From: Marinoscillum pacificum
GTDB lineage: Bacteria > Bacteroidota > Bacteroidia > Cytophagales > Cyclobacteriaceae
Assembly: GCF_024714495.1 (NCBI RefSeq)
Contig: NZ_JAMZMJ010000004.1
Coordinates: 62,001 to 126,000, forward strand
Direction of reading: 5' to 3'
DNA: 64,000 nt
Shown: in pieces, positions 17,695 through 27,108 of the stretch
Layout: each line of letters opens with the position of its first letter
Position numbering within the stretch: the first letter of the stretch is position 1
Translations under genes and position numbers: made by a program
Notes under the pieces: model-generated
What the model was told of the DNA's origin: nothing
Databases searched by the model: none
Seen by the model: the letters and a program-made list of their open reading frames with translations, nothing else

Positions 17695-19872
17695 ATGCAA
17701 AAAAATCAAATCATTTTCATGTTCTTACTTTCCATCACATTCTCCGCTTTATCACAAAGCAATGCGCAAGATAGTGTTTGGATGATAGAGCTTGAAGCGA
17801 TTTCAATAGAAAACACCACTTCGAAAGATCAGCTGCCAGAACTTTTAGGAACCAACCTATATGCCGGCAAAAAGACCGATTTACTCACACTGAATGGTAG
17901 TGAAAACTTATCTCAAAATCTGGGAAGAATGATCTTCGCAAAAATCCCAGGGATCAATCTTTGGGACATGGACGGTGCCGGCACTCAACTCAATATCAGC
18001 ACTAGAGGAACCGACGCACATCGAAGCATCGAAATGAACATGCGTCAAAATGGCTACAACACCAATTCAGACATGTTTGGCTATCCTGAAAATCACTATA
18101 CCGTAGCTATGCAGGGTGTTAAACAGATCCAACTCGTTCGAGGATCTGCCGCTCTGCAGTTTGGGAGTCAGTTCGGAGGAATGATGAATTACGTCATGAA
18201 AACCGGCAATCCCAATAAAGTATTTGAGGTAGAAAGCGAACAAACCTATGGCTCCAATAATTTTTTCAACTCTTTTAACTCTATAGGTGGAACAATGGGC
18301 AAGGTCAGTTACTATGCCTTCTATGACGACCGCCAAGGTGATGGCTGGCGACCAAACTCAGCTTTTCATTATAAGTCGTGGTATACCAATTTCAAGTATC
18401 AGTTCAATCCTAAAGCAAGTCTTGCTTTTCAGTTTTCAAGAATGCACTACGAACAACAAATTGGAGGTGGTTTAACTGACAAAATGTTCAAGGAAAACCC
18501 TCTTCTATCCAATAGAACAAGAAACTTCTTTAGCCCAACGATCAACATTCCTGCAGTAATTCTTAACTATCAACTCTCTGCAAATACGAAACTGGAAGTC
18601 ACTACCAATGGAATCTGGGGAGACAGAAGCAGTGTACAATTCATCAACACTCCGAATGTTGAAGACACTTTCAATACTGATATTGGCAGCTACAATGCTA
18701 GACAGGTAGACAGAGATTTCTATGCAGGTTTTACTACTGAGGCAAGAATCCTCCATCACTACTCACTTGGAAAAGTGAATTCAACTTTGGCCGGAGGTAT
18801 TAGATACTTTAATGAAACGACCAAAAGGAGACAGAAAGGAAAAGGCACAACTGGTAGCGACCTTACCTTTGACTTAACTGGGAATTATGGAGTTGATCTA
18901 CGTTTTCACACGATTAACTACGCTGTTTTCGCTGAGAATGTATTCCACCTAAACCAAAAGCTTTCGGTGACACCAGGTTTCAGATATGAGATGATCCAAT
19001 CAGATTTGACAGGAGTCATTGAAAACCGGTCAGTAGATGTGGATTATAGTGGAAATCGCACATTCCCACTTTTCGGAATAGGCATGGAATATAAAATCCA
19101 TAAAAACTCAGAAATCTATGGGAATGCATCGGAAGCCTATCGTCCTTACCTCTACTCTCAAATTACTCCTTCAAATCAAATTGCTAAGATTGATCCTAAC
19201 CTGACCGATAGTAAAGGGTACAACATAGACTTAGGTTATCGTGGCCATTTTGGAAATAAACTGAATTTTGATATCAGTGGTTTCTACCAATACTACGGAG
19301 ATAGAATTGGCAACCTCAATATTGTCAATGAAGATAATTCCAGCTATTTGTTCACAACCAATGTAGGAAACTCTGTCGCTATTGGTTTAGAATCCTATAT
19401 GGAATTGTCTTTGATAGGTTCTGCCAATCAATCCTTTGAACTTTCTCTTTTCAATTCACTGGCTTATACACATGCACGCTACCTAAGTGGTCACCTAAAT
19501 CAAAATGGAGAAAATCAAGATCTAAAAGGCAACCATGTGGAAGGCGTTCCAGATTGGATCAATAGGGCCGGACTTGATATCAGATTTATAACATTTAGCT
19601 CAAGGCTTCAATTCACACACATCAGTGAAAAATACAATGATGCCAACAACACGTTATTTGACCCTGTGGGCACAAGTGGACTCATTCCGTCCTATTCAAT
19701 TACTGATTGGTCATTTAAATGGAAAATATTTGACCATTACCATTTCTCAGGTGGTGTCAACAACCTGATGAACGCAAAATATTTTAGTCGTAGAATACCA
19801 TTCTACCCGGGACCGGGAATCCTCCCAGGAGATGGAAGGACATTCTACCTGACTTTAGGAGTAAAACTTTAA
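17695..19872 (+). CDS. FecA-like TonB-dependent receptor
   Basis: This is an outer-membrane TonB-dependent receptor. After a signal peptide (IIFMFLLSITFSALSQS), the plug domain reads ENLSQNLGRMIFAKIPGINL, NISTRGTDAHRSIEMNMRQN and VKQIQLVRGSAALQFGSQFG. A 22-strand barrel follows, ending in a C-terminal aromatic beta signal (GDGRTFYLTLGVKL). It lacks the CarboxypepD_reg domain common in polysaccharide SusC proteins, and the plug resembles FecA/iron-siderophore receptors; the substrate is inferred only. It is 725 residues long and complete, and is followed by a strong terminator. Confidence 0.88.
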   Translation: MQKNQIIFMFLLSITFSALSQSNAQDSVWMIELEAISIENTTSKDQLPELLGTNLYAGKKTDLLTLNGSENLSQNLGRMIFAKIPGINLWDMDGAGTQLNISTRGTDAHRSIEMNMRQNGYNTNSDMFGYPENHYTVAMQGVKQIQLVRGSAALQFGSQFGGMMNYVMKTGNPNKVFEVESEQTYGSNNFFNSFNSIGGTMGKVSYYAFYDDRQGDGWRPNSAFHYKSWYTNFKYQFNPKASLAFQFSRMHYEQQIGGGLTDKMFKENPLLSNRTRNFFSPTINIPAVILNYQLSANTKLEVTTNGIWGDRSSVQFINTPNVEDTFNTDIGSYNARQVDRDFYAGFTTEARILHHYSLGKVNSTLAGGIRYFNETTKRRQKGKGTTGSDLTFDLTGNYGVDLRFHTINYAVFAENVFHLNQKLSVTPGFRYEMIQSDLTGVIENRSVDVDYSGNRTFPLFGIGMEYKIHKNSEIYGNASEAYRPYLYSQITPSNQIAKIDPNLTDSKGYNIDLGYRGHFGNKLNFDISGFYQYYGDRIGNLNIVNEDNSSYLFTTNVGNSVAIGLESYMELSLIGSANQSFELSLFNSLAYTHARYLSGHLNQNGENQDLKGNHVEGVPDWINRAGLDIRFITFSSRLQFTHISEKYNDANNTLFDPVGTSGLIPSYSITDWSFKWKIFDHYHFSGGVNNLMNAKYFSRRIPFYPGPGILPGDGRTFYLTLGVKL

Positions 19873-19907
19873 CTCCTCAAAACACTATACTATACGTTTC
19901 TAAACTT

Positions 19908-19940
19908 AAACCCTGTTGCTATCGGCAGCAGGGTTTTTCT
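19908..19940 (+). terminator. Terminator of the FecA-like receptor gene
   Basis: AAACCCTGTTGC (19908-19919) pairs with GCAGCAGGGTTT (19925-19936), with one G-T pair, and is followed by a T-rich tract on the plus strand. Confidence 0.85.
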
Positions 19941-19948
19941 TTTGAACA

Positions 19949-19978
19949 ATAAAAAACCCTGACGAATGCTCGCCAGGG
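19949..19978 (-). terminator. Terminator of the 20007-20174 small gene
   Basis: CCCTGACGA (19957-19965) pairs with TCGCCAGGG (19970-19978), with one wobble. Read on the minus strand it is followed by six T. It lies 29 bases past the small gene's stop and supports that gene being transcribed. Confidence 0.8.
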
Positions 19979-20006
19979 CTGGGTTTATATCTTTCAACTA
20001 GATTAC

Positions 20007-20174
20007 TTAGCTACCACAACCAACGCACTCAATTTCCTGGTTCATTGGTTTAGTGCCATTTGCCTGCATTTTCAAATTGTGGATCTTGTCTCTGATATCC
20101 ATATCCTGAAACATGTCACCTGTTAATTGTCCCTCAAGAGTTGCGATCTCTTGTTCTAGTTGTTCTTTTGTCAT
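20007..20174 (-). CDS. Small conserved-looking protein with C-terminal CxxC tail
   Basis: A 55-codon frame runs from ATG at 20174 to TAA at 20007. The product is a helical, charged peptide (MTKEQLEQEIATLEGQLTG, then DMDIRDKIHNLKMQ). It ends in IECVGCGS, so two Cys form a CxxC four residues from the C-terminus. A terminator immediately downstream and natural codon use support it. I have an impression of similar short proteins with the same kind of tail in other Bacteroidota, but I cannot confirm it. The tail could bind a metal or act as a redox or lipidation site. That is inference. Confidence 0.72.
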   Translation of the reverse strand: MTKEQLEQEIATLEGQLTGDMFQDMDIRDKIHNLKMQANGTKPMNQEIECVGCGS

Positions 20175-20338
20175 GTTGAAGAAGGTTTATTTGTAGCTTT
20201 AATTTATTAAATCATTTTCAATATCTCGGGGAGATCAAGGTAAAAAACTCAACATCTCCTTAAATTGTTCATCAAAATCACAATTGATAACGGAAGTGTT
20301 GCGTCATAATGAATGACACACTTCAAGAATAAACACCA

Positions 20339-20857
20339 TTACTTTATCATAATTATGGCCTTTTGTAAAGCCAGGTTATTCGGATAAGTTACCTTTTGTC
20401 CATCGTCATTCTTTATGATGATCGAGAACATATTCAGATCAAAAACAATTCCCTCAATTGAATTATCTCCATCAACAATTCTGATTCGATCACCAATGCG
20501 GTATGGGAAATAAAAGAACAGAAGAATAGCCGAAGTTATATTACTAAGTAAAGACCAGGAAGCAAATAGTGCTACTCCAGCCACTGTAAAGAAGGATAGA
20601 AAATAAACTGACAATCCCTCAAAAGAAATATCCCAGGTCAGCCCTAGAATCATTAATACAAATATTAGGAGTACAAACCGAAAGTATTTGACTGTATAAA
20701 TTACTCTTGGTAGGGCTATCTCCATTTTCTTACCATATCTCTTGATGAACTTCTCAATGATCTTGATGAGTATCAAATAGAACAATACAACCATCCCGGA
20801 AATCAACAATTGCAAGGTTCGGTCGTCTACAGATTTCAAATACTCAATCACATTCAT
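20339..20857 (-). CDS. Short MscS-family mechanosensitive channel protein
   Basis: The product has three predicted membrane helices (LISGMVVLFYLILIKII; RFVLLIFVLMILGLTW; a third pore helix in VALFASWSLLSNITSAILLF). The MscS beta domain follows with the signature FPYRIGDRIRIVDGDNSIEG and IIIKNDDGQKVTYPNN. It stops right after the beta domain, at about 172 residues, so the C-terminal alpha/beta vestibule of classical MscS is missing. Such short forms are common in Bacteroidota and may be regulatory or minimal channels. The ATG at 20857 is used; an in-frame TTG at 20866 lies nearer the -7 box. Confidence 0.85.
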   Translation of the reverse strand: MNVIEYLKSVDDRTLQLLISGMVVLFYLILIKIIEKFIKRYGKKMEIALPRVIYTVKYFRFVLLIFVLMILGLTWDISFEGLSVYFLSFFTVAGVALFASWSLLSNITSAILLFFYFPYRIGDRIRIVDGDNSIEGIVFDLNMFSIIIKNDDGQKVTYPNNLALQKAIIMIK

Positions 20858-20875
20858 AGCTATCAAAAATTTTCA

Positions 20876-20883
20876 CAAAGCTA
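20876..20883 (-). promoter_or_regulatory. Bacteroidota -7 box of the MscS-like gene
   Basis: On the minus strand the sequence is TAGCTTTG, an exact TAnnTTTG match, ending 9 bases before the TTG at 20866 and 18 before the ATG at 20857. Confidence 0.5.
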
Positions 20884-20989
20884 GTTCGAGAAATTTCAGA
20901 TTGGAACTTCAGCATTCATATTTATGCAATAGGCAAGTAAAAGATTCGTTGAATACGAAACAGGTGATTCATGAATGTTTTCTGAATCA

Positions 20990-21020
20990 AAAAATTAAAG
21001 CTCGTTGTTCGACGAGCTTT
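20990..21020 (-). terminator. Terminator of the DinB-family gene
   Basis: AAAGCTCGT (20997-21005) pairs with ACGAGCTTT (21012-21020). On the minus strand the stem is followed by TTTAATTTTTTT-like sequence. It lies 16 bases after the DinB-family stop. Confidence 0.8.
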
Positions 21021-21035
21021 TCCATTTATTCTACC

Positions 21036-21569
21036 TCAAAAGAATCCATACTCCGGAGGTTTGATGTTATTGATACGAATGTAAAGATTGGCTTTTGCTC
21101 TGTGGTTTGTCAAATGATCTTGCACAAAATAAATAGTCATGTAACGCTTCAGCATTTCTCCATTAAAGGCCTTCACTTCTTCCTTCATTTGCGCATCTGA
21201 CAGACTACAAAATAATTCTGACGCCTTTTTGAAATTGCCTTTAAGATAAGCGACGATCTCAGCTTTGCTTTTATCGGACATATCTGGCTCATCATAGTCA
21301 AACTCGCTATCCTGAGTAAAATAGTCCATGAGAAAATAGCTCGTGTATCCCAAATGAATCAATTGCTGTCTAAAAGTCATACTGGAATCGTTGGGCTTGA
21401 AATCATAGAGATTTTCAGGCATCGCTTCAGCCACCTGAATAGCAATGTTTGTAGACGTGTTCCAGACAGGCAAAAAGTCCTTGGCAAACTCAGATTTGGG
21501 TTCAGTTTGAGCGGACACATTCCACGTCAAAGACAGAAGGGTAAGAAGGGTTAGGAAGTGTTTCATCAT
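21036..21569 (-). CDS. DinB-family protein, secreted
   Basis: The 177-residue protein has a signal peptide (FLTLLTLLSLTWNVSAQT) and then a four-helix bundle of the DinB/YfiT fold: MTFRQQLIHLGYTSYFLMDY in helix 2 and a third His in YFVQDHLTNHRAKANLYIR. These positions fit the usual three-His metal site. Members are often thiol (mycothiol or bacillithiol) transferases. The exported location makes a bacillithiol role less certain, although bshA is in this window. It is monocistronic, with its own terminator. Confidence 0.85.
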   Translation of the reverse strand: MMKHFLTLLTLLSLTWNVSAQTEPKSEFAKDFLPVWNTSTNIAIQVAEAMPENLYDFKPNDSSMTFRQQLIHLGYTSYFLMDYFTQDSEFDYDEPDMSDKSKAEIVAYLKGNFKKASELFCSLSDAQMKEEVKAFNGEMLKRYMTIYFVQDHLTNHRAKANLYIRINNIKPPEYGFF

Positions 21570-21663
21570 TTAGTATTGGTTTTCTATAGTTAATATACTT
21601 AAAACCATTGACACAAGTATATCATCCTACAATCCAAAAAAATCTCCAACAACGTTATTACAC

Positions 21664-21692
21664 AAAAAAGCCGAGACTCTCATCTCGGCTTT
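21664..21692 (-). terminator. Terminator of clpB
   Basis: AAAGCCGAGA (21667-21676) pairs perfectly with TCTCGGCTTT (21683-21692) around a six-base loop. On the minus strand a T run follows, 20 bases past the clpB stop. Confidence 0.85.
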
Positions 21693-21712
21693 TGCTTTTT
21701 ATAATGAACAAA

Positions 21713-24328
21713 CTACTCAACTTCTACTTCATCGAGGTTGATAAACTCAATCTGATGATCATCAGAAAGTGTCACCCCTATCACCGCATCTTTGAGAATC
21801 TTACCAGAAAGAATGTCTTTGGACAATTCATTCAAAATCTCACGTTGCAACACTCTTTTCAATGGTCTAGCACCGAACTGTGGATCAAATCCGATTTGTC
21901 CCAGATAATCCAACACTTTATCATCCGCTTCAACTTTGATACCATTTTCTTCCAATCGTTTTTGGATCAGTTTGAACTGAATACCAACAATCTTACGCAG
22001 ATCAGTTTTGCTCAATGGTCTGAACATGATGGTCTCATCCACCCTGTTTAAGAACTCTGGCCTCACGGATCTTTTCAGCAATTCGTAAACCTCTTTTCGA
22101 GTTTCTTCTACCAAGTCATCAGCATTATCTTCATTCAAAGCTTCAAAACGTTCCTGAATTAAGCCTGAACCAATATTGGTTGTCATGATGATGATAGTAT
22201 TCTTAAAGTTCGCTACTCGACCTTTGTTATCTGTCAATCGACCATCGTCTAGTACCTGAAGCAAGGTATTGAATACATCTGGATGTGCTTTCTCAATCTC
22301 ATCCAACAACACCACACTGTATGGCTTGCGACGAACTGCTTCAGTTAACTGACCACCTTCATCATACCCAACATATCCCGGAGGCGCTCCAATCAATCTA
22401 CTAACCGCGTGTCTCTCCTGATACTCAGACATATCGATTCTAACCATCGCATTGTCATCGTTGAATAAATATTCAGCTAATGCTTTCGCCAACTCTGTTT
22501 TACCTACCCCGGTAGTACCAAGGAAGATGAACGAACCGATTGGTCTATTCGGATCATGTAATCCTGCCCTACTTCTTCGCACCGCATCCGAAACTGCTTC
22601 GATCGCTTCTTCCTGACCAGCTACTCTGCGACCAAGCTCTACTTCTAGATGAAGCAATTTCTCACGTTCGCTTTGTAGCATTTTAGAGACAGGAATTCCA
22701 GTCCATTTCGCAACTACCTCAGCTATATCTTCACTTCCAACTTCCTCTTTCAACAGAGAAGATTCGCCTTGCATTTCATCCAGCTGTAACTTGAAAGCTT
22801 CAAGCCTTTTTTCAGCTTCAGTTATTTTTCCATATCGGATTTCTGCTACCAAACCAAAATCTCCGGCACGTTCTGCTTGCTCTGCTTCATGCTTGAAGTT
22901 TTCGATATTCTCTTTCTCCTGACGGATGCCTTGAATTACAGACTTTTCATTTTCCCATTTCGCCTTAAGCTCATTTCGCTTACCCGTAAGGTCAGCAATT
23001 TCTTTGCTCAGCTCGCTCTCCTTCACTTTGTCTTTCTCTCTTCGGATCGCTTCACGCTCAATCTCCAGCTGCATGATTTTTCTATTCAACTCATCCAGCT
23101 CTTCTGGCAATGAATCAATCTCAATTCGGAGTTTAGATGCAGCTTCATCCATCAAGTCAATCGCCTTGTCAGGCAAGAAACGATCAGCGATGTATCTACT
23201 AGAAAGCTCCACAGACGCGATAACTGCATCATCTTTGATTCTCACCCCATGGTGTACTTCGTATTTATCCTTGATACCTCGAAGAATCGAGATAGCATCT
23301 GGAACAGAAGGTTCATCGATGATAACTCCCTGGAAGCGTCTCTCCAGCGCTTTATCTTTCTCGATATATTTCTGATATTCTTTTAAGGTTGTAGCACCAA
23401 TTGCATGAAGCTCCCCTCTCGCCAGTGCTGGTTTCAATAAGTTGGCAGCATCCATTGCGCCTTCTCCACCACCACCTGCACCTATCAAAGTATGGATCTC
23501 GTCAATGAAGAGAATGATTTCTCCATCGCTATCCGTAACCTCTTTGATGACGGTTTTTAGTCGCTCTTCAAACTCACCTTTGTATTTGGCTCCTGCCACC
23601 AACAATCCCATATCCAATGAGATGATGGTTTTTGATTTCAAGTTTTCTGGAACATCTCCATCTACAATTCGCTGAGCTAATCCCTCTACAATAGCTGTCT
23701 TACCAACACCTGGCTCACCTAATAAGATTGGGTTATTTTTGGTTCTACGAGCCAAGATCTGAAGCACTCTTCTGATCTCCTCATCCCGACCAATAACCGG
23801 ATCAATCTTACCTTTCTTTGCCAGATCATTCAGGTTCTTGGAGTAGCGCTCTAAACTTCTGTATTTGGATTCAGCATTCTGATCTGTTACTTTCTCTCCT
23901 CCTCTAAGTTCGTTGATTGACAAAATCAAGCCTTTCTCCTCAAAGCCGGCATCCTTTAGAATCTGTGCAGTTTTATCTGACCCTGCTAACAATCCTAAAA
24001 TCATGTGCTCAACAGCAACATACTCGTCACCAAACTCCTTGAGGTATTTCTCCGCCTTTTGCAAAGCTGCATGCGCTTGACTTGACAAATAAGGTTGCCC
24101 TCCAGAAACCTTAGGATAGGATTTAATTAACTCTTCTAACTTCCCGGCAATGGTTTGACGAGAAGCACCCAACTTCTTTAACAAGAAAGAAATCAGGTTT
24201 TCATCTGATTGCATAATTGCCTGCATCAGATGCCCTGTATCTATTACCTGCTGGTCATTGCTGCTGGCGATTTCTGTTGCCTTTTGCAATGCCTCCTGCG
24301 ATTTGATTGTATAATTATTAAAGTTCAT
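21713..24328 (-). CDS. clpB: ATP-dependent disaggregase ClpB
   Basis: ClpB threads aggregated proteins through its hexamer with help from DnaK. The start [20 protein letters not shown] at 24328 is the conserved beginning of the Clp_N domain, so the 16 extra upstream in-frame residues are not coding. Order: Clp_N repeats (to about 145), first AAA+ domain with Walker [18 protein letters not shown], Arg-rich coiled-coil M domain (about 410-530, [20 protein letters not shown]). The second AAA+ domain has Walker [20 protein letters not shown] and Walker [14 protein letters not shown]. About 871 residues is normal. No CIRCE or HrcA-like site is obvious upstream. Confidence 0.97.
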   Translation of the reverse strand: MNFNNYTIKSQEALQKATEIASSNDQQVIDTGHLMQAIMQSDENLISFLLKKLGASRQTIAGKLEELIKSYPKVSGGQPYLSSQAHAALQKAEKYLKEFGDEYVAVEHMILGLLAGSDKTAQILKDAGFEEKGLILSINELRGGEKVTDQNAESKYRSLERYSKNLNDLAKKGKIDPVIGRDEEIRRVLQILARRTKNNPILLGEPGVGKTAIVEGLAQRIVDGDVPENLKSKTIISLDMGLLVAGAKYKGEFEERLKTVIKEVTDSDGEIILFIDEIHTLIGAGGGGEGAMDAANLLKPALARGELHAIGATTLKEYQKYIEKDKALERRFQGVIIDEPSVPDAISILRGIKDKYEVHHGVRIKDDAVIASVELSSRYIADRFLPDKAIDLMDEAASKLRIEIDSLPEELDELNRKIMQLEIEREAIRREKDKVKESELSKEIADLTGKRNELKAKWENEKSVIQGIRQEKENIENFKHEAEQAERAGDFGLVAEIRYGKITEAEKRLEAFKLQLDEMQGESSLLKEEVGSEDIAEVVAKWTGIPVSKMLQSEREKLLHLEVELGRRVAGQEEAIEAVSDAVRRSRAGLHDPNRPIGSFIFLGTTGVGKTELAKALAEYLFNDDNAMVRIDMSEYQERHAVSRLIGAPPGYVGYDEGGQLTEAVRRKPYSVVLLDEIEKAHPDVFNTLLQVLDDGRLTDNKGRVANFKNTIIIMTTNIGSGLIQERFEALNEDNADDLVEETRKEVYELLKRSVRPEFLNRVDETIMFRPLSKTDLRKIVGIQFKLIQKRLEENGIKVEADDKVLDYLGQIGFDPQFGARPLKRVLQREILNELSKDILSGKILKDAVIGVTLSDDHQIEFINLDEVEVE

Positions 24329-24446
24329 TTTCGTCTGATTTTCCCCTTGATCAGAGAATATCAAATGACGAGCCAACTGATTTTTTAAGACATTTTGACT
24401 TGAAAACAGCTTACCAAACCAATTATTCAGTCATTGTGTCAGAAAA

Positions 24447-25748
24447 TCACAATAAAGAAGTCAACTCAGGGAAGACAAACAGGAGAATCATGAAAGCCAG
24501 CTGAATCAATACAAATGGAATGATCCCTTGATAGATATGTGAAGTCTTGACTTCTGGAGGAGCTACACCTTTTAGATAAAACAGGGCAAACCCAAATGGT
24601 GGTGTCAAGAATGACGTCTGCAGGTTAATGGCAAGTAAAATTCCAACCCAGATCAAATCAATCCCCATAGCGACCATAATAGGAGCCACAACCGGAACGA
24701 TGATGAAGACAATCTCAATAAAGTCAATGAAGAACCCTGCAATAAACACCAACAACATGACAAGCAACAAAAACCCAGTAGCCCCTAGCTGAGCATCTTC
24801 AATAATATTTAGAAACAACTTATCTCCTTCCATTCCTCTAAAGACCAATGAAAAAGCTGTTGCTCCAACTAGAATCATGAACACCATTGAGGTGAGCATG
24901 GTCGTTTCTTTCATCACTTCCTTCAGCACTGGCAGTTTGAACTTTCCATCTACAGCCGCCAATATCATAGATCCAAACGCTCCAACACCTGCAGCCTCAG
25001 TAGGAGAAGCAATCCCTGCAAAGATGGAACCTAGTACGGCCAAAATAAGAAGAAAAGGAAAGATGAAACTGGTCAATACTTCTTTGGTCAATCCCTGCTC
25101 TCGAAACCGCTTGATTTCTTCTTTTGGCATAGCAGGAACTCGACTTGGGAAGATGAACGAGTAGATAACAATATAAATGAGGTAGCAGATCACCAACCCT
25201 ACACCCGGAATGACTGCCGCTATGAATAAATCTCCGACGGACACGTTCAAGACACTACCTAGTAAAACCAAAACCACGGATGGAGGAATAATTTGACCAA
25301 GAGTTCCAGAAGCAGCGATAACCCCAGTGCTTAGCCTAGGTCCATAACCACGCTTGAGCATAGTAGGAAGTGAAATCAAACCCATGGTAACAACCGTGGC
25401 TCCAACTATTCCTGTTGATGCGGCTAACATAGCCCCAACCACCACAACTGAAATGGCTAATCCTCCTCGGAATCTTCCAAAAAGTAAAGCCATCGTCTCC
25501 AGTAATCGCTCGGCTATTCCGGATTTCTCCAGCATAATTCCCATAAACACAAAGAGCGGGACGGCCAGCAACACAAAGTTTTGCATCGTACCATAGACTC
25601 TTAAAGACAACAGATAAAAGAAGTCTACATCAAAAACGAAAATACCAACCAGAATAGATAGTCCACCCAAAGTGAAGGCTACCGGGTATCCCAACAAAAT
25701 CAATAGGAATATCGATGCAAAGAGAATGACTGGTAAGTATTCCATCAT
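24447..25748 (-). CDS. dctM: TRAP transporter large permease (DctM-type)
   Basis: The 433-residue protein has about 12 membrane helices and the DctM pattern: LPVILFASIFLLILLGYPVA at the N-terminus, GRFRGGLAISVVVVGAMLAA, TGVIAASGTLGQIIPPSVVL, and near the C-terminus LQTSFLTPPFGFALFYLKG. TRAP systems use a sodium gradient and an extracytoplasmic binding protein to import organic acids such as C4-dicarboxylates or sialic acid. It overlaps the small-permease gene by 4 bases. No DctP binding protein lies nearby, so the substrate cannot be inferred. Confidence 0.93.
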   Translation of the reverse strand: MMEYLPVILFASIFLLILLGYPVAFTLGGLSILVGIFVFDVDFFYLLSLRVYGTMQNFVLLAVPLFVFMGIMLEKSGIAERLLETMALLFGRFRGGLAISVVVVGAMLAASTGIVGATVVTMGLISLPTMLKRGYGPRLSTGVIAASGTLGQIIPPSVVLVLLGSVLNVSVGDLFIAAVIPGVGLVICYLIYIVIYSFIFPSRVPAMPKEEIKRFREQGLTKEVLTSFIFPFLLILAVLGSIFAGIASPTEAAGVGAFGSMILAAVDGKFKLPVLKEVMKETTMLTSMVFMILVGATAFSLVFRGMEGDKLFLNIIEDAQLGATGFLLLVMLLVFIAGFFIDFIEIVFIIVPVVAPIMVAMGIDLIWVGILLAINLQTSFLTPPFGFALFYLKGVAPPEVKTSHIYQGIIPFVLIQLAFMILLFVFPELTSLL

Positions 25749-26248
25749 GATGTCTTCGGAGATTGAAGTGTGGAAATTGATTTTAGCAGCTCGCTAACAC
25801 CTTGTAAACCCAACAATAAAAACCCAACAGGTATCGCCGACTTGATGATAAATCGATAAGGTAGCCCACCAGGATCAGGACTCACTTCACCAAGTTGATA
25901 AGCATTCCAGGCAAACTGTGACCCTTCTCTTATGCCCACATAACAAATTGGAAATAATAGTATACATGTACCCAATAAATTAACCCACGCTTTTGCCTTG
26001 GGAGAGAATGAATTATAAAAAACATCCACCCGGACATGTCGGTCTTGCTGTAAGGTCCAAGCAACTCCAAGAAGGAAAATCACGGCAAACAAATGCCATT
26101 CTAATTCGAATGATGCTGCGGATGTAATAGAGAAAACGTAACGCATAAATACATCACCAATGATCACGATGACTAACAACAGTGTAAACCAACTTACCAG
26201 CTGTCCTACACCACGGTTTATTGCATCAAGAATGGGTTGAACTTTCAT
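25745..26248 (-). CDS. dctQ: TRAP transporter small permease (DctQ-type)
   Basis: The 167-residue protein has four membrane helices and the DctQ outline: VSWFTLLLVIVIIGDVFMRY, FELEWHLFAVIFLLGVAWTL, QDRHVRVDVFYNSFSPKAKA, and a last helix ending in LLGLQGVSELLKSI. It pairs with the large permease, whose start overlaps its stop. It is the first gene of the pair, divergent from the receptor operon at 26392, across a 143-base gap that contains an inverted repeat. Confidence 0.92.
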   Translation of the reverse strand: MKVQPILDAINRGVGQLVSWFTLLLVIVIIGDVFMRYVFSITSAASFELEWHLFAVIFLLGVAWTLQQDRHVRVDVFYNSFSPKAKAWVNLLGTCILLFPICYVGIREGSQFAWNAYQLGEVSPDPGGLPYRFIIKSAIPVGFLLLGLQGVSELLKSISTLQSPKTS

Positions 26249-26320
26249 TTTGGGGAATTTATTCCTGCTAATCTATCAAATAGAATTGGAATCATATAAC
26301 CATAGCACCGTTCAGATAAT

Positions 26321-26343
26321 ATTTTGGTTTTAATCACCAAAAT
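26321..26343. promoter_or_regulatory. Operator-like inverted repeat between divergent operons
   Basis: ATTTTGGT (26321-26328) and ACCAAAAT (26336-26343) are perfect 8-base inverted arms around a 7-base spacer. They lie 37 bases upstream of the -7-like box of the receptor operon and about 70 bases upstream of dctQ. No T run follows, so a regulator site is likelier than a terminator. Confidence 0.4.
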
Positions 26344-26379
26344 GACAGAATAAAAATAGTAATTCAGTCATTTACCAAA

Positions 26380-26387
26380 TAATATTG
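26380..26387 (+). promoter_or_regulatory. -7-like box of the receptor operon
   Basis: TAATATTG is close to TAnnTTTG and ends 4 bases before the GTG start at 26392, predicting a leaderless mRNA for the four-gene operon. Confidence 0.4.
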
Positions 26388-26391
26388 CCCC

Positions 26392-27108
26392 GTGCAACCA
26401 CTTAACTATGTACTTTGGATTCCATTGACGGTAATTTTATGCCTCTCCGCTCAAGGTCAATATGCGCTTGACGCTGCTCAGCTAACAAGTGCTCCGTACC
26501 AATGGTATGATCAAAAAATAGACCTCCAAAATTCAGGATTAGTTAATGGCGAGTATGAAGAGGTCAAAAGAATTTCCAAGAATTCACATTCGTTTTTCGA
26601 ATCCGACAACTGGACACAAGGCACCATCCATTTCAGAGGCCAACGATATGACAGTGTCTACATGACCTATGATGTTCATCGTGATTTACTCCTTATAAGA
26701 CATCCAACACAATATGCGTTTCATAATCAGGCGATCAAGCCAATTCAACAGCACATCTCAGAGTTTGAAATTTTTCAGCACCATTTCATTCGGCTGGATA
26801 ATGATGAACTGGCTGGGTTTTATGATGCTTTATACAAAGGAGATCACCTAGAACTTGTTGTTAAACGATTCAAGAAAACGGTAGTTGAACGATCTGTGGA
26901 ATACGAGTCAGAAGATCGCATCTACTTCCTTTTCAAGGATAGTTACTATCAACTAAAAAATAAATCGTCTCTTCTAAAGGTCTTACCTGAACACAAAAAA
27001 GCCATCAAAGATTTTGTGAGTTCTCATAAACTGACCATCAAAAAAGATCATGATATGGACTGTGTGGAGTTAATTGAATTCATTGATCAAAACCTAATGA
27101 ATCAATGA
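26392..27108 (+). CDS. Hypothetical secreted protein, first gene of receptor operon
   Basis: The 238-residue product has a signal peptide (LNYVLWIPLTVILCLSAQG) that begins right after the GTG start, so the start is well fixed. The mature protein is rich in aromatic and charged residues with a beta-strand pattern (IYFLFKDSYYQLKNKSSLLK) and no recognised domain. The stop overlaps the ATG of the TonB receptor by 4 bases, so it is translationally coupled to the receptor. A periplasmic or surface helper for that receptor is a reasonable guess. Confidence 0.75.
   Translation: MQPLNYVLWIPLTVILCLSAQGQYALDAAQLTSAPYQWYDQKIDLQNSGLVNGEYEEVKRISKNSHSFFESDNWTQGTIHFRGQRYDSVYMTYDVHRDLLLIRHPTQYAFHNQAIKPIQQHISEFEIFQHHFIRLDNDELAGFYDALYKGDHLELVVKRFKKTVVERSVEYESEDRIYFLFKDSYYQLKNKSSLLKVLPEHKKAIKDFVSSHKLTIKKDHDMDCVELIEFIDQNLMNQ

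Noticed and set aside
20901-21200. Plus-strand 99-residue frame across the MscS-DinB gap
   Set aside because: It runs through the DinB terminator stem and antisense into the DinB gene. Composition is not protein-like.
22877-23675. Plus-strand open frames opposite clpB
   Set aside because: They are antisense shadows of a highly conserved, complete gene and have no start context or domain pattern.
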